Assembly (NCBI GenBank): GCA_028583405.1 | Contig: CM053258.1 | Location: 3,781,988 to 3,845,987, forward strand | Source of the DNA: Pogonophryne albipinna | Lineage: Eukaryota > Chordata > Actinopteri > Perciformes > Artedidraconidae | Reading direction: 5' to 3' | Length of the DNA stretch: 64,000 nt | Shown here: positions 1-14,459 of the stretch, one piece after another | Layout: every line of letters starts with the position of its first letter | Numbering within the stretch: the first letter of the stretch is position 1 | The notes under the pieces: generated by a model | The model's database searches: none | What the model was told of the DNA's origin: nothing | The model's input: the letters and a program-made list of their open reading frames with translations, nothing else | Translations under genes and position numbers: made by a program

Positions 1-32
1 ATCATTTAAAATCGATTAATCGTTCAGCCCTA
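1..32. mobile_element. truncated end of a hAT-like MITE
   Basis: The window opens inside a sequence of the type ATCGATTAATCG...CAGCCCTA. It resembles the ends of the AGGGCTGC-class MITEs at 5371 and 60750. The left part is outside the window. Confidence 0.4.
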
Positions 33-109
33 TTTCAGGGTTAACAAACTGAGTTATTTACAGTTACAACGTGAACATAAAACAACAGATAACACAAAGG
101 ACATCGTAT

Positions 110-335
110 GTATAGGGCTACATGTACCTAGAGACATTGACAAGTACCAACAGTATCAAGTATCATTGCACCTATCCGAGCTTTAAAAACAGACAGTGGA
201 ACCAATTTGCTCACTTTCAAATTGTTTTGAAGACTGTTCCAAGCAAGAGGAGCTGCGCACATAAAAGCTTTCTTACCTAAGTCAGTCCTTGCACTTGGCA
301 CATGTAACCTCATGTGATCTCAGGCAATAGCTACC
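110..335 (-). pseudogene. LINE ORF2 C-terminal fragment
   Basis: The minus-strand reading gives VPSARTDLGKKAFMCAAP, then LAWNSLQNNLKVSKLVPLS and VFKARI. This has the pattern of fish non-LTR retrotransposon C-termini (xPRxRTxxGxxAFxxxAPxxWNxLP...FKxxL). There is no upstream RT in frame, so this is a 5'-truncated copy. The clade is not assigned. Confidence 0.5.
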
Positions 336-1479
336 TGCAACTCTCTGTGAGATCAGAGAGCAGATGTAAGATGGGAGTTTACCCCACATGTCAGTATTTT
401 CAAAATTAACCAAAGTAACAATGTTTTATTCTACTTTATTCTAGTATTCTGGAGGTTAATATCTCTTCCTCCACTTATCCAGAAACAAAGATCCCGAAGC
501 TTCGTCTCATTAGTTACCATGCAAACGAGATCGCTATTGATATGTCTTAACGAAGTGCCACCTCGTCTCTTCGATTTCCTGTTAACTCACTCCGGACAAC
601 GAAAATCAACATCCAGCAATTAGTTTGGGGTCCGGGGGATCGTGTAGATATTCATTACGCTAAATGGGACATGCCCGGGTGCTGCTCGTTGGTTCAGTGT
701 TGTCACTCGTCTGATTGGACGTAATGGTCCTCTAGGGCTGATCTGAAGGTGTAGCGAGAATACAGAGTCGTTACTTTGGGCTGTTCGATCCTCAATGTAC
801 TGCCGAAGCTCAGAGTTCCCCGTTGAGGATCAATCAGATGAACACATGCTGAGGGTCGATATGGAGAGATTACAGTACCTTTCTCAATGAGTATCATTCA
901 CAAACATGTCGTTGAAGTTTTAAATGAACAAGCGATTAAAGGCTTTTCTGGATTTTTGTTCATTTAACCAGTGAGTGAGTAAATAGGCCTACAAAGTGAG
1001 TATTGATCCAAGTTTACTTATGGACGTACCAATCAGGAGTGTAGTGTTGTGAGTCTGCAAACTGAAAACTGACAAGATAATCATCCATTCCACTTCTGGC
1101 TTGGGATGATCTGCTGTTTGAATGAATACTTCGAATAAATAAGAGGTTGCGCATTGATGATAATTGACTTTGTCTATTAGTAAACAAACAATTTCCAGGT
1201 GTATTACAGTAGCAGCCATTCTTGTGTTTAAACTTGTGAGGTGATGACGGGATAACATGGAGCGGGTTGGGGAGCAACTTCTTGTCTCAGTTGTAGACGT
1301 CTTTGAGTAAAACGAGTGCAATGTAATTATCACGATACAATAAAAAAAAAACGAAGACCATAATAATAATGCACACGTCACGGAGTTTAAGTAATATGCT
1401 TATTCTCTTTCGTTTATATGCTAGAATTCTCTGCAAGAAATCGATTAAATCAAAACGCAAATACAGTATTCAGTGTGTG
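336..1479. other. no gene recognised
   Basis: Single-copy-looking, moderately AT-rich sequence. The open frames here (703-897, 989-1381) show no family motif and no conserved splice context. Confidence 0.5.
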
Positions 1480-1583
1480 GGAGAGAAACATATATGTTAC
1501 CCTTTGCAGACGATGGACATGCACTAAAACCTATATAACACACTAAAGGAAAGGGAAAACTCATAAAAGATACTAGGGCCTCT
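1480..1583. mobile_element. end fragment of a TTAA-type MITE
   Basis: Contains the subterminal motif TTTGCAGACnATGnACATGCA, then AACACACTA, then TACTAGGGCCTCT followed by TTAA (1584-1587). The same order occurs at 8740-8800 and 59470-59560, and reversed at 29462. Only one end is recognisable. Confidence 0.55.
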
Positions 1584-1587
1584 TTAA

Positions 1588-3169
<1,582 letters not shown>

Positions 3170-3365
3170 CCATGTGTTGGTCTCTTTGTGTTCATGTCTT
3201 TTAAAGTCATGTTGAGCCTTTTGTAGTCCTTATCTGTCCCTTTGTGGTTGTCTCTTTGTAGTAGTCAGGGTACTTGTGGTCGTTGTTTAGCCTCTTGTGG
3301 TCCCGTATTTGTCTCTTTGTGGCTGTTTGTGGTTTTATATCCGTATGTAGTCATTTGATTGTCTT
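3170..3365. repeat. degenerate minisatellite built on GTCTCTTTGTGGT
   Basis: The phrases TCTCTTTGTG, CTTTGTGGT and CTTGTGGTC recur irregularly, with spacing about 13-40 bp and many substitutions. An old decayed tandem array. Confidence 0.6.
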
Positions 3366-3475
3366 TCCAACATCTTCATACGTTTCAATACTTCACATGC
3401 AGCTATAGTCACCTATTCAGTAATCCATCTTTGATACCATGAAGGGAATGTCTTTTCGTATCCCTCCTCTTAAAC

Positions 3476-4100
3476 CAGGGGTGTCAAACTCAAGGCCCGG
3501 AGGCCAAGTCCGGCCCGTGACTTCATTTCATGTGGCCCCGCAAGAGGTCTGAAATAATATTATACGGTTACATGCCGCTTTACAGAAGCACGTTAACCAC
3601 AAACTACATGTCCCACAATGCATCTCATGTTGTGACGAGAGCACTGAAGAGACTTGCAATTATTTGCCCTGGACTTCTGCTTTCAGACGTAGTTAACTAT
3701 GAAGTTATTACCCTATCCGATAATAATCCAATGCAGAGGCAATAATGGAATGTAATACATTGTTTTATATACATTATATATTTATATATGTATTTATATA
3801 TAGTCTTAAAGTTTTGCACTGGCTTTTAACACTAGTAACACTAGCATTTTGATATTTGTATGTGTTTTTATATGTTTATAGTTATTTTATAAACTTTTTA
3901 TCTTGTTTTGAATTGTTGTTTTATTATTTCACTCCTATTGTTATTCTATGTGTGTTCCCTGTGCAGCACTTTGGGCTCCTGAGGTGGTTTTAAATGTGCA
4001 ATATAGATAAATAAAGATTGAGATTGAAAGTTACAACCGGCCCTTTGAGTGCAACCATAATGCTGATGAGGCCCGCGATGAAATTGAGTTTGACCCCTTG
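3476..4100. mobile_element. hAT-type nonautonomous element, TSD TCTTAAAC
   Basis: The left end CAGGGGTGTCAAACTCAAG and right end TTGAGTTTGACCCCTTG are inverted copies. Both flanks carry the 8-bp duplication TCTTAAAC (3468-3475 and 4101-4108). An 8-bp TSD and CAGGGGTG ends fit hAT. No transposase is present. About 3745-4030 resembles a LINE 3' tail (GCAGCACTTTGGG...AATAAAGATTGAGATTG), probably a nested insertion. Confidence 0.85.
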
Positions 4101-4108
4101 TCTTAAAC

Positions 4109-5362
4109 TAACTCTCACTCTTTTCTTTCTGTTCTGTTTCGTATCTGTGTCCAAAAAGCAAAAAAGTGAATTGTTATATTGAAAGAATGAGGGTATGTGT
4201 GTCATGCTGGGGAAGAATAACAGAACAATACACAGCTGAATATTTATTTTCACACAAGGCTCATCGGCCGGGTGCCAAACCCCCGGAGGACACAAATAAT
4301 CTGACAGGCTAGATCAACTCTATTTCAACACAAATGGTAATCTCTTCATTGTACATCACTTAGCAAATGAACGTGTCTGGAATACTTTGTACATTATTGT
4401 TTTGAAAGTGAAAGCCCTCAATGAAGCCCCCTATCCTTTCTCATGGTTTGCATTCCATGAAAGTGAGACATAACCGTAAGCAACTTTGAAATTACTATTT
4501 ATTTTCAGAGAACTATTGAAGGTATATTTCTCTTTTCACCTGCCCACATCGATAACACACCATGTGTTCAAGGAGCTCGACTCTGAATGCCTTTCCCTTC
4601 AAGGCAACAAAGTAAATTGCAAATTAAAAAGAGACAACTGTTCACAAACTTCTACTATAGCTTAATATATAACCTGTTTATACAATATAGGCCCATAGTG
4701 TGGGCTGTAAATGAAGCTGTAATGCATTCGTTCATTAAACATTAATCAAGCTGTAATGAATGACTCATGTTCTGAAGTATCACAGCACCAGTCTTTATTC
4801 TGTCATTACACAAGAGCAGGATTCGGCAGTTCCATTTGCAACAATCATTATTTCACCCATTAGCTTCTGTATTAGCTACCGGAGGCCTTTCTAAATCAGC
4901 TACATATAGATTTACACACACACACACACCCTCACACATATCACTTAGTCCATTAAGGCCCTACATACAAATCAAGCAGGAAATACAAACCCTTTTGCTC
5001 CATCACTGAAAACGAATATATGCAAAACAACGAGCTGCTCCGGCTTTTAAAACATCAATCACAAAGAAATCTCTAAGAAATTAGATACAGGAGACAGGAA
5101 GTCAACAGGTAAGCAGAGAGAGAGCAAGGGGAAGAAGTCAAGGTCGGACTTCTTGTAAAACAGTTAGCATTATCTTTCGTTATATTGCCAGCATAATGTG
5201 TATGCCCAAGGACCTTTCATGGTTATGGTGACTCACAATTCTTGAAAAGCCTGTTTTTATATCGTCATATCTCATCGCAAGTGACAAACGACTGCAACAG
5301 TAGCGAAATATATTTCCAGCGTTCGGCTAAGCTAAATTACAACGCTAACATAGTCTGATGCA
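4109..5362. other. no gene recognised
   Basis: AT-rich noncoding sequence with one short (CA)n run near 4915-4930. Nothing else identified. Confidence 0.5.
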
Positions 5363-5370
5363 CGCCACGT

Positions 5371-5456
5371 TAGGGCTGCTCAATTAATCGTATTTTAATC
5401 GCAATTATGATTTTGGCTTGCAACGATTATGAAAACAACATAATCCAAATTAAACG

Positions 5457-5487
<31 letters not shown>

Positions 5488-5648
5488 GTTTTTCAGTTAT
5501 ACTTAAAGTTCAGGGTAATCAACTGTTAACAACAAACTGTTCACATATTTTTTTTCAAGTAAATGGATAATCGTTTTTAATAATTGTGATATCAATGATT
5601 GACTCAAATAATCGAGATTATGATTATTGCCATAATGGAGCAGCCCTA
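5371..5648. mobile_element. hAT-like MITE, 278 bp, TSD CGCCACGT
   Basis: The ends TAGGGCTGCTCAATTAATCG and GAGCAGCCCTA are inverted. Both flanks are CGCCACGT (5363-5370, 5649-5656). It includes a 21-nt T run and several ATTAATCG/AATAATCG motifs. A second copy lies at 60750-61032. Confidence 0.88.
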
Positions 5649-5750
5649 CGCCACGTGGGTCCATGTGTAGACTTTCTGCCGTCCTGATATCACTGGGGAG
5701 CTCGTTCCAACATGTTTGGAGCCAGGATAGCAAACAGTTGTGTTTTTTTT

Positions 5751-6035
5751 AGGGCTGTCAAGTAATAACGCGTTAACGCAACAAAAAAATTAACGCCACT
5801 AATTATTTTAACGCGATGAGAGGTTCCAGGTTGAATTGAGGCAGATATTTGTAATGTTCAGAGGTTATGTTTAATATTGAGAATATTTGTCATTGATCAA
5901 ATGATAATAAACAAACATTTGCATAAAGCATATTTGTCCACTCATAAGTTGATAAGAGTATTAAAAACTTGAAAAATATCCCCTAATGAACATTTAGAAC
6001 AGATACAAAATGTGCGATTAATTTGGGTCAACCTC
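5751..6035. mobile_element. hAT-like MITE, 3' end decayed
   Basis: Starts AGGGCTGTCAAGTAATAACG followed by CGTTAACGCAAC and AATTAACGCCACTAATT. It continues to a GTGCGATTAATTTGGGTCA block. This is the common fish AGGGCTGTCAA repeat type. A matching right terminus was not found. Confidence 0.55.
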
Positions 6036-6205
6036 ACAGTGAGGGAGTAGCAATTCAATTTCAATTCAAAACCTTTATTTATCCAGGTAAAATCCCATTG
6101 AGATCAATGATCTCTTTTTCAAGGGAGACCTGCAGATGCTAGATAGCATAGGTAGCAAGATGATTAGCTGATGAAGAAGGCAGTGCACGTGAGTGTATGG
6201 TTTAA

Positions 6206-7482
6206 AGGTCCCCTATTATACTGTTTTTCATCAATATATTATAGGTCTCAGATATATACAGAACCTGTCTCTGATTGGCTGAAACACCAAACAGATCATT
6301 GCAGCATTACCCATAATCCCCTCTGTTTCAGCCCTGTTTCCAAAGTGCTGATTCTCTGTCTGTTACTTCAGATGAAAATAAGGAGCCCCTCCCCACGCCC
6401 CTCTGAGAGACATTTGGTTACAAAGAAGTCAATGGTGCTCTAGGAGGAGATTCAGGTGATAAGGGGGGGGGGGTTACCTTGGTTGGTGATTGGCTAATGG
6501 TTACACAAGACAAAACATCGTTATGACATCATAAAGTGGCTAAAATCTGATCAGCTCATTTTCAGACAGGTTTTTATAGAAATGGATCAGGACAAAAAGA
6601 GAGAGAATCTTTGTTCCTGAAACTTTCAGAGTCTCTTTCCACAGAGGGGACACATGTTGATGTAGAAGAGACATGAAGAAGAGGGGACACATGTTGATGT
6701 AGAAGAGACATGAAGAAGAGGGGACACATGTTGATGTAGAAGAGACATGAAGAAGAGGGGACACATGTTGATGTAGAAGAGATATGAAGAAGAGGGGACA
6801 CATGTTGATGTAGAAGAGACATGAAGAAGAGGGGACACATGTTGATGTAGAAGAGACATGAAGAAGAGGGGACACATGTTGATGTAGAAGATACATGAAG
6901 AAGAGGGGACACATGTTGATGTAGAAGAGACATGAAGAAGAGGGGACACATGTTGATGTAGAAGAGACATGAAGAAGAGGGGACACATGTTGATGTAGAA
7001 GAGACATGAAGAAGAGGGGACACATGTTGATGTCGAAGAGACATGGAGAAGAGGGGACACATGTTGATGAAGAAGAGACGTGAAGAAGAGGGGACACATG
7101 TTGATGTAGAAGAGACATGAAGAAGAGGGGACACATGTTGATGTAGAAGAGACATGAAGAAGAGGGGACACATGGTGATGTAGAAGAGACATGAAGAAGA
7201 GGGGACACATGTTGATGTAGAAGAGACATGAAGAAGAGGGGACACATGTTGATGTAGAAGAGACATGAAGAAGAGGGGACACATGTTGATGTAGAAGAGA
7301 CATGAAGAAGAGGGGACACATGTTGATGTAGAAGAGACATGAAGAAGAGGGGACACATGTTGATGTAGAAGAGACATGAAGAAGAGGGGACACATGGTGA
7401 TGTAGAAGAGACATGAAGAAGAGGGGACACATGTTGAGGTAGAAGAGACATGAAGAAGTGGATTTTGCATAATAGGTGACCT
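6206..7482. mobile_element. TTAA-flanked MITE carrying a minisatellite
   Basis: TTAA occurs on both sides (6202-6205, 7483-7486). The left end AGGTCCCCTATTAT and the reverse complement of the right end AGGTCACCTATTATGC form the terminal inverted repeat. Insertion at TTAA fits piggyBac or Kolobok-type DNA transposons. No transposase is present. Most of its length is the 37-bp array at 6645-7457. Confidence 0.75.
6645..7457. repeat. 37-bp minisatellite, about 22 copies
   Basis: The unit runs GGGGACACATGTTGATGTAG plus 17 further bases ending in AAGAAGA, repeated with few substitutions. 37 is not a multiple of three and the minus-strand unit has no stop in any frame. Three overlapping frames therefore stay open (268-333 residues), all encoding the same 37-residue permuted repeat. 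Not a gene. Confidence 0.95.
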
Positions 7483-7486
7483 TTAA

Positions 7487-8317
7487 AGCATGTCCCGGAT
7501 GTAATAGAAGGACCAGATCTCTTCACAGCAAGGCAGCCCATACAGTGTCTTCATGTGGTTCCAACTTAAACAAAATACACGTGGTTCTTACTGTAAAGCA
7601 CACAATTGTTCATTTCAGTTCTGCTTTACGAGACTATGCTCTCTACGGATTTTCCTGATGCTCTGTTTCTGAGAAATGTTAGGAATCTCCTGTAAGGCTT
7701 CTCCTTCTCCTTTTCTCTGTCTTCTCATCTCAGTCTCTTTCTGGACATAAAAGTAGTTTCTTTCGCTTTCATGCAACTCTTAGAAAGCCTGTTAGGTATC
7801 CGACGGGAGACAGGCGAGTCAAACGGAGGGAGAGGTGCAGAGAAGGATCCCAATAAATGAACTTCAGAGACTGTGGGCATCGAGGGGGAAGACGGGGAGA
7901 GTCAGACATGGAGAGCCTTCAGCAGAGCACGAGGATAAAAACAAGACAGAGGTGGGTTTGTTTGATGGTGAGAAGAAGACAGCCAGACAGTCTGTCTCAT
8001 TGTCCGACCCTCACCTTTACTTCTCTCTCACAATCTCTTTTTCAAAATTTAGTTTATTGTTTTTGCGGTCTAGTGAGGGTGTTTTTAAAAGATGTGTTCA
8101 ATCACCTAGAGCTAAATATCTGTTATCATTATGTCTGCAAGTACCAACATTATTAAAAATGGCTCAAAGGAAGACGTTTTGTGAGACCAGAATCTGCTGT
8201 CAATTGATTGCCATAAGTAATACAATGCAACACTTTGATTGCAGAAAAATAGGGAGACCTCATTTAAAGTGCTTTAACAGTGAACGTGTTTCTTAAAAAA
8301 CACAGTGCCGTTACATT
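7487..8317. other. no gene recognised
   Basis: Noncoding. The open frame at 7835-8296 has no recognisable domain or splice context. Confidence 0.45.
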
Positions 8318-8321
8318 TTAA

Positions 8322-8800
8322 GGGAGGGAAATATAGGTCTGTCACAAAGAGGACACATTCTGTTCATTTTCAGCTAAATATTAGTATGTAGTGTTTCTAC
8401 TGGGACATGTCTCCATGCTTTAATGTTCAAAAAGCTCTTTATTCTTCTCATACTGCCTGTGCTGCAGCACCTCTTTTCACCCTCCATCTGAAACCAGAGC
8501 CCAGTCTGCTCCGATTGGTTAGCTGGCCAGCTCTGTTGTGATTGGTCAACCGCTTAGAGATGACCCGCCCCTTAGCCTATCACGTACAATGTGTTGGAGC
8601 GCTAGCCAATTGAATTCACATAGTGAAGTCACTATGTTACTGAAGTAAACAAAGGAGTCCAATGGAGGTGTTTTAGTCAGGGGGGGGGGGGGGGGGGGGG
8701 AGATAAACTCCTTCTGAAGGTAACAAAGATATTGTAGCCTTTGCAGACCATTTACATGCACACAAACCTACACTACAGAAAGGAAAAACATAGGGCCTCT
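8322..8800. mobile_element. TTAA-type MITE, copy A (single-unit form)
   Basis: The right end ATAGGGCCTCT precedes TTAA (8801-8804) and a TTAA also precedes 8322, though the left terminus does not match the right. Internal blocks are GTAGTGTTTCTACTGGGACA, GTCTCCATGCTTTAATGTTC, GCCTGTGCTGCAGCACC and CAGAGCCCAGTCTGCT. They recur in reverse at 29462-30165 and in the same sense at 58540-58782. A G-run of about 20 nt is at 8681-8700. Only one 57-bp-type unit is present. Confidence 0.6.
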
Positions 8801-9240
8801 TTAAACGTCTCTGTATAAAATACAAATAAACAGGTTATCCCCCTATTACCATATTGAGACATTTTAACTCATTCACAAACATGGCAGGGAGCATAAAAGA
8901 CACAAACATGTGAATAATCACGACAAGCTAAGTGCTACCATATTTGACACTACTTTGAATTAATTACATCATGTCTCATAAACAACAGTAAAACTCAATG
9001 TCCAAGGGTTATTTTGAATCTGATCGGTGGAACTGAATATTTATCTGCTTATTTAAGTTGAAATCCAATCAAACTAAACAGCTGTTCTGTGGCATTACTG
9101 GGGACATAAGTAGCCCAACATTAAGAATCACTTCCACTGTATCACAAACTAATGTTGTCTACAGAGAGCAGCTCAGATGGCGAGGAGGTGAAAAAAACCA
9201 TTACAGACTTCAGCTTCGGGCAAAAACAATAAATGCTGCT

Positions 9241-9477
<237 letters not shown>

Positions 9478-9479
9478 AA

Positions 9480-10530
9480 ATCATCAATTTAAACAGTTAC
9501 TTACAGCGTGAGGTTTCCATTAAAAGCAGAGTTAATATTCTCAGCCTCTCTGAGTGTTAAGCCTATTTACCAGAGGGTCCTTTATCTTTCTAGGAAATTA
9601 CAGTCTGAAGGGGGGGGGGTATGTTGTAGATGTCCTATATTTTACCTGCATATCCCGCCTTCGAAAATAGTCTCAGTGACAGATTAGACACAAAACTTCT
9701 TGCTAATTCTCACTGATTTATTAACTTTTCAGTGAACGACCCACCCAGACTTCCAACATAGATTCCATCTGTGTTTCTAGAGACCTGAGAAGCAAAATGA
9801 AAAAGTATAACGTCTTCTTTTTCTTTTTTAGCACATTATCTTTTCTATCATTTGGACTGTCTATGTTGTAAATGTATTATATTTTTGTATGTATACACAC
9901 GACGTCTAATGCACTGCTGTCCATCCAGGGAGAAGGAACGCTTCGTGTTATTAATCTTCGGGTTTAAATGGCTGTTTTGTAATTTTGTAATGTGATCCGT
10001 TGCAGAATTTCTTAACGCTCCTAATGTTTTTTCATTTTGTAAAGCACTTTGAATTGCCTTGTGTTGACAGGTACAGCCATTCTGTAAAGTGCTGACGTTC
10101 ATGATACCATAGTTCAGTCTCGTCTTGTTTAGCGTAAAAGACAAAGTTGAAGGGTAATGGTAAAAAATATGTACAAATCTATTTCATCAAATCTCCCTTT
10201 GGTGAGTTTTAAGACACACAATTGCAAAACTAACTAATAGGAAACCATTGTATTTGCCCCCCTACGCACTGTGGCGGGGTCTTTATATGGGCACCTAAGT
10301 GGTTACTTTCAACAAGATAATTGTGGTTGAAGAGGCTGAACAATGAAATCCTTCAACAAAATGAAATATTGGACCAAAAGATAAATGCAGGACCTCACTA
10401 ACTGAGCAATAAAGTGTCCTGACAGAGTAACGGCCTAACATCAACAAAGTGTAAATGATTATAGTCCCATAACTGTAAGTCAGTGAAGCACGAGAAACAA
10501 GACATTGTCATTTCTCTTAAGCAAAAGCCT
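9480..10530. other. mostly unassigned; LINE 3'-tail-like segment near 10020-10140
   Basis: TTTTGTAAAGCACTTTGAAT followed by TGCCTTGTGTTGACAGGT matches the 3' end of the L2-like element at 37360-37410. No coding part is recognisable. The rest shows nothing. Confidence 0.45.
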
Positions 10531-10537
10531 TGACTTG

Positions 10538-10881
<344 letters not shown>

Positions 10882-10991
10882 CTGGTCGCTGTTATTAATC
10901 ACAGGCATGTTCAAATTGCTTTTAAATTGTCCGTAGTGTAAAGAAAACCTTGAGGTAGAGACAATGCTGGATTAAAGCTCCGTGCTACCTA

Positions 10992-10994
<3 letters not shown>

Positions 10995-11062
<68 letters not shown>
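10995..11062. repeat. (GT)n microsatellite, 68 bp
   Basis: Pure GT run, in opposite strand sense to the (CA)n array 116 bp upstream. Confidence 0.95.
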
Positions 11063-11063
<1 letters not shown>

Positions 11064-11069
11064 TGAGAC

Positions 11070-11867
11070 TCGTACACAGCAGTTGCTTCCGAGCTGTGAT
11101 TAATTATACAATATCTGAGCTCTTAATGTTCTCTTTGTTAAACTCCCTTTCCGTTTCTCTTAATGTCTTCTGATTTGTCTTCCTCTCCTCTGAACTCTGA
11201 TCCTGTATTTTTAGATAAAAAAAAGAGACATATTTCCGCTTAACCCATGCCATGTTTGTTCCTCGTTTCTCCTTTTATATACGGGATACAACACGTCCTT
11301 TTTCATGAGAGCTTTGGTACGACGAGTGGGATATACATAAAGGAGCTGACAGAAGGGAGGATATCAGAAAGTGTTCTGCTCTTTTACTGCTAATGATTCT
11401 CTAGGTGACCTCCATGTTGAGATGATTGGTGGCCTCATCTAATGTTGAGTCTGTCCTGTGCAAATCATTTTTATAGCAAACATTTTCATAGCAAACATTT
11501 GGAGTTACTAATGGCTGACTTGATTATGTTCACTGTGATGATTTCTTATACTGATAATGTGACTTTTGTATTTGGTTTCGATTTTAAAGACTACTTTGGC
11601 ATCAGAGACGTTTTCCTTACGGTATTTAAACACTTGGATTTAATTAATATTATGGTGACAGAACTCAGAAAATCCTAAATTGGTTTGGCTTCACTTTGCT
11701 CTTAAATAGCCAAATGCGGGTTAAAATATGTTTTTTAGAGAGTTTATTTCACACAATTTCTTTATCTTTCGTTGTTTAATTCCCTTTCTATTAATGTTGT
11801 CTTTATAATATTTGTCCAATCAATGGTTTGGCTCAGGTTAAGCGTCATTTAGCAGTTTTTTTGAGAG
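11070..11867. other. no gene recognised
   Basis: AT-rich noncoding sequence. The open frame at 11442-11678 has no recognisable motif. Confidence 0.45.
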
Positions 11868-11884
11868 TTAATGCTTCAGGAAAT

Positions 11885-11989
11885 ACACAAAGGAGTCCAA
11901 TGGAGACACAGGGATGTTCGCCTCTGCAGACCGTTTACATACACACAAACCAGAAGAGGGGAAACTCCAAAAAGCATAATAGGGACCTT
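11885..11989. mobile_element. 105-bp MITE end fragment flanked by a 17-bp duplication
   Basis: Contains AAAGGAGTCCAATGGAGAC, CTCTGCAGACCGTTTACAT and AAAAAGCATAATAGGGACC. These are the terminal blocks of the TTAA-type MITEs. The flanks 11868-11884 and 11990-12006 are identical (TTAATGCTTCAGGAAAT). Confidence 0.7.
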
Positions 11990-12429
11990 TTAATGCTTCA
12001 GGAAATTAGCTTTTAAACGTAAAGCGATCAAACCCAGCAGGTGGAAGAACGTCATATTCACAGTAGGACAAAAATGTGTGTATTTCCTGTAGTGTGTGCC
12101 TTCAGAGCGATCCCCTGCGCTCCGTTAATGTCACTCTCGTCCTTGAGTTACAAATGCAAATGCCAGCTAGCTCAATTTTCCCTATCGCACAGCTGGAGAG
12201 GTATTTTAAAGCATTACTCTTTGCACCTCGGTTATTAGGAAACACACACACGATATGAGAGTGTGTCAGGCAGTAATGAGAAACAACTCTCATGCATTAA
12301 AAGTTTCCTCTTTCGTTACACAGCAGACGGGCGTCATTCTCACCAGGAAGGCCACAACCTTGACTTGATTTATTCATCTCCGTTCCTGGCTTCTGCTCCT
12401 CTCCTGTGTTTCCTTCTAGCGTCTCTTAT

Positions 12430-12433
<4 letters not shown>

Positions 12434-12511
<78 letters not shown>
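12434..12511. repeat. (GT)n microsatellite, 78 bp
   Basis: Pure GT run. Confidence 0.95.
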
Positions 12512-12512
<1 letters not shown>

Positions 12513-12688
12513 TATGCCTGTGTATTTCCCTCGCTCTTTAGGGGTAGGCAACCTCCTCCCTTTTTAGGGCCGTTTAAGAAGTCAGCCTGGGCAGCGGTGA
12601 GCGAGGCGATCTTTACTCTGACACTGAACAAAACTCTACACGAACCCTGATGGATGGTCCTGACCTCGCATTGCATGGGAAGACGCTA

Positions 12689-12690
<2 letters not shown>

Positions 12691-12727
<37 letters not shown>

Positions 12728-12736
12728 TGTGTGTGT
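12691..12736. repeat. (GT)n microsatellite with one GTAT interruption
   Basis: GT run broken at 12721 by an A. Confidence 0.93.
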
Positions 12737-12809
12737 AAGCGACCTTTCGCAGCAGAATGACAAGGCCTTTGATCCTGGCCTGTAATTGGACAGCATCAAC
12801 GCGGACACA

Positions 12810-13500
<691 letters not shown>

Positions 13501-13512
13501 TTGAGAGTCCTT

Positions 13513-13700
13513 TAAAGGGGGCTTATAATGCTTTTTTTTTGGGGGGGGGGGGGTTATTTTCCTTTAGTGTGTTATATAGGTTTTTTAGTGCATGTGAATG
13601 GTCTGCAAAGGCTAAAATCCCCAAATTCTCTACAGAGGGGGTTTCTCTCCCACACATTTTTACATTTGCACAGAAACCCAACTCAACCTCCTCACACTTC
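13513..13700. mobile_element. left end of a TTAA-type MITE
   Basis: TTTAAAGGGGGCTTATAATG is followed by T and G runs. Next come TAGTGTGTTATATAGG and GTGCATGTGAATGGTCTGCA. This is the same end as at 29462. No right end was found. Confidence 0.55.
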
Positions 13701-14271
13701 ACTACATAATGAAACTTGCTCAGTAAAACCTCAGCGCTGTACTGCAGTATTTGTCCAGTGAAGTGTGAAAGCAGAGAAACAAACCAAACCCGACTTCAGG
13801 CTGTTTGTGCTGTACGAGCGCGTTCATGTACATATGGTCCCACTGCTGACACTGACACTTTCCATTTTATGCCTTCATACTTCCCTGCAGCGTTTCTCAC
13901 AATTTTAAGCAGCTAAACATTGGTATCTCTGAAAGCACAGGGTCAGACTGTGTGCTTAAAGCTCATATCAACAGGAAAAATGGTAGAGAAAAACCCTCAC
14001 AGAATTTAAAAGTAACTTTATCCCATCGGATTCCTGCTTGGTGGTTTCATAACTGAAACTCTGGGACACACAGGAGGATAGTTGAAATGATTTAAACATA
14101 GTTGGACAGTTGGGAATCTATGATCTGTGGCTCAGTCGGCTCTGAAGTTCTTCCATGTGGCAGTGAAAGAGATTTCAGCTTCAATCACAACCAAAGAGAT
14201 GGGAGTCAGAAACCTGAGCTGATCATATCTGACACGTTTGACATTTATAACCCGATGTATGTGCAGGTGTA

Positions 14272-14310
14272 GACTGTGTGTGTGTGTGTGTGCGTGTGCG
14301 TGTGCGTGTT
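14272..14310. repeat. short (GT)n/(GTGTGC)n microsatellite
   Basis: GT run grading into GTGTGC repeats. Confidence 0.85.
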
Positions 14311-14359
14311 ATATCAATCAAGGACAAACTGTTTCAAACCAATCAAAAACATTTCATTC

Positions 14360-14450
14360 AGGGTTTTCTCTTTCCTGTCGTGTGTCATACAGGTTTGTGT
14401 GCATGTAAATGGTCTGCAAAGGCTAAAATCCAAACACGTTGCTCTACCAC
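14360..14450. mobile_element. fragment of a TTAA-type MITE end
   Basis: GTGTGCATGTAAATGGTCTG followed by CAAAGGCTAAAATCC matches the subterminal block at 13590 and 29520. Termini are missing. Confidence 0.5.
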
Positions 14451-14459
14451 ACACATGAC

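Noticed and set aside
6540..7541. Overlapping 333-, 298- and 268-residue frames
   Set aside because: All three frames of one 37-bp tandem repeat stay open. Coding in all frames at once is an artefact.
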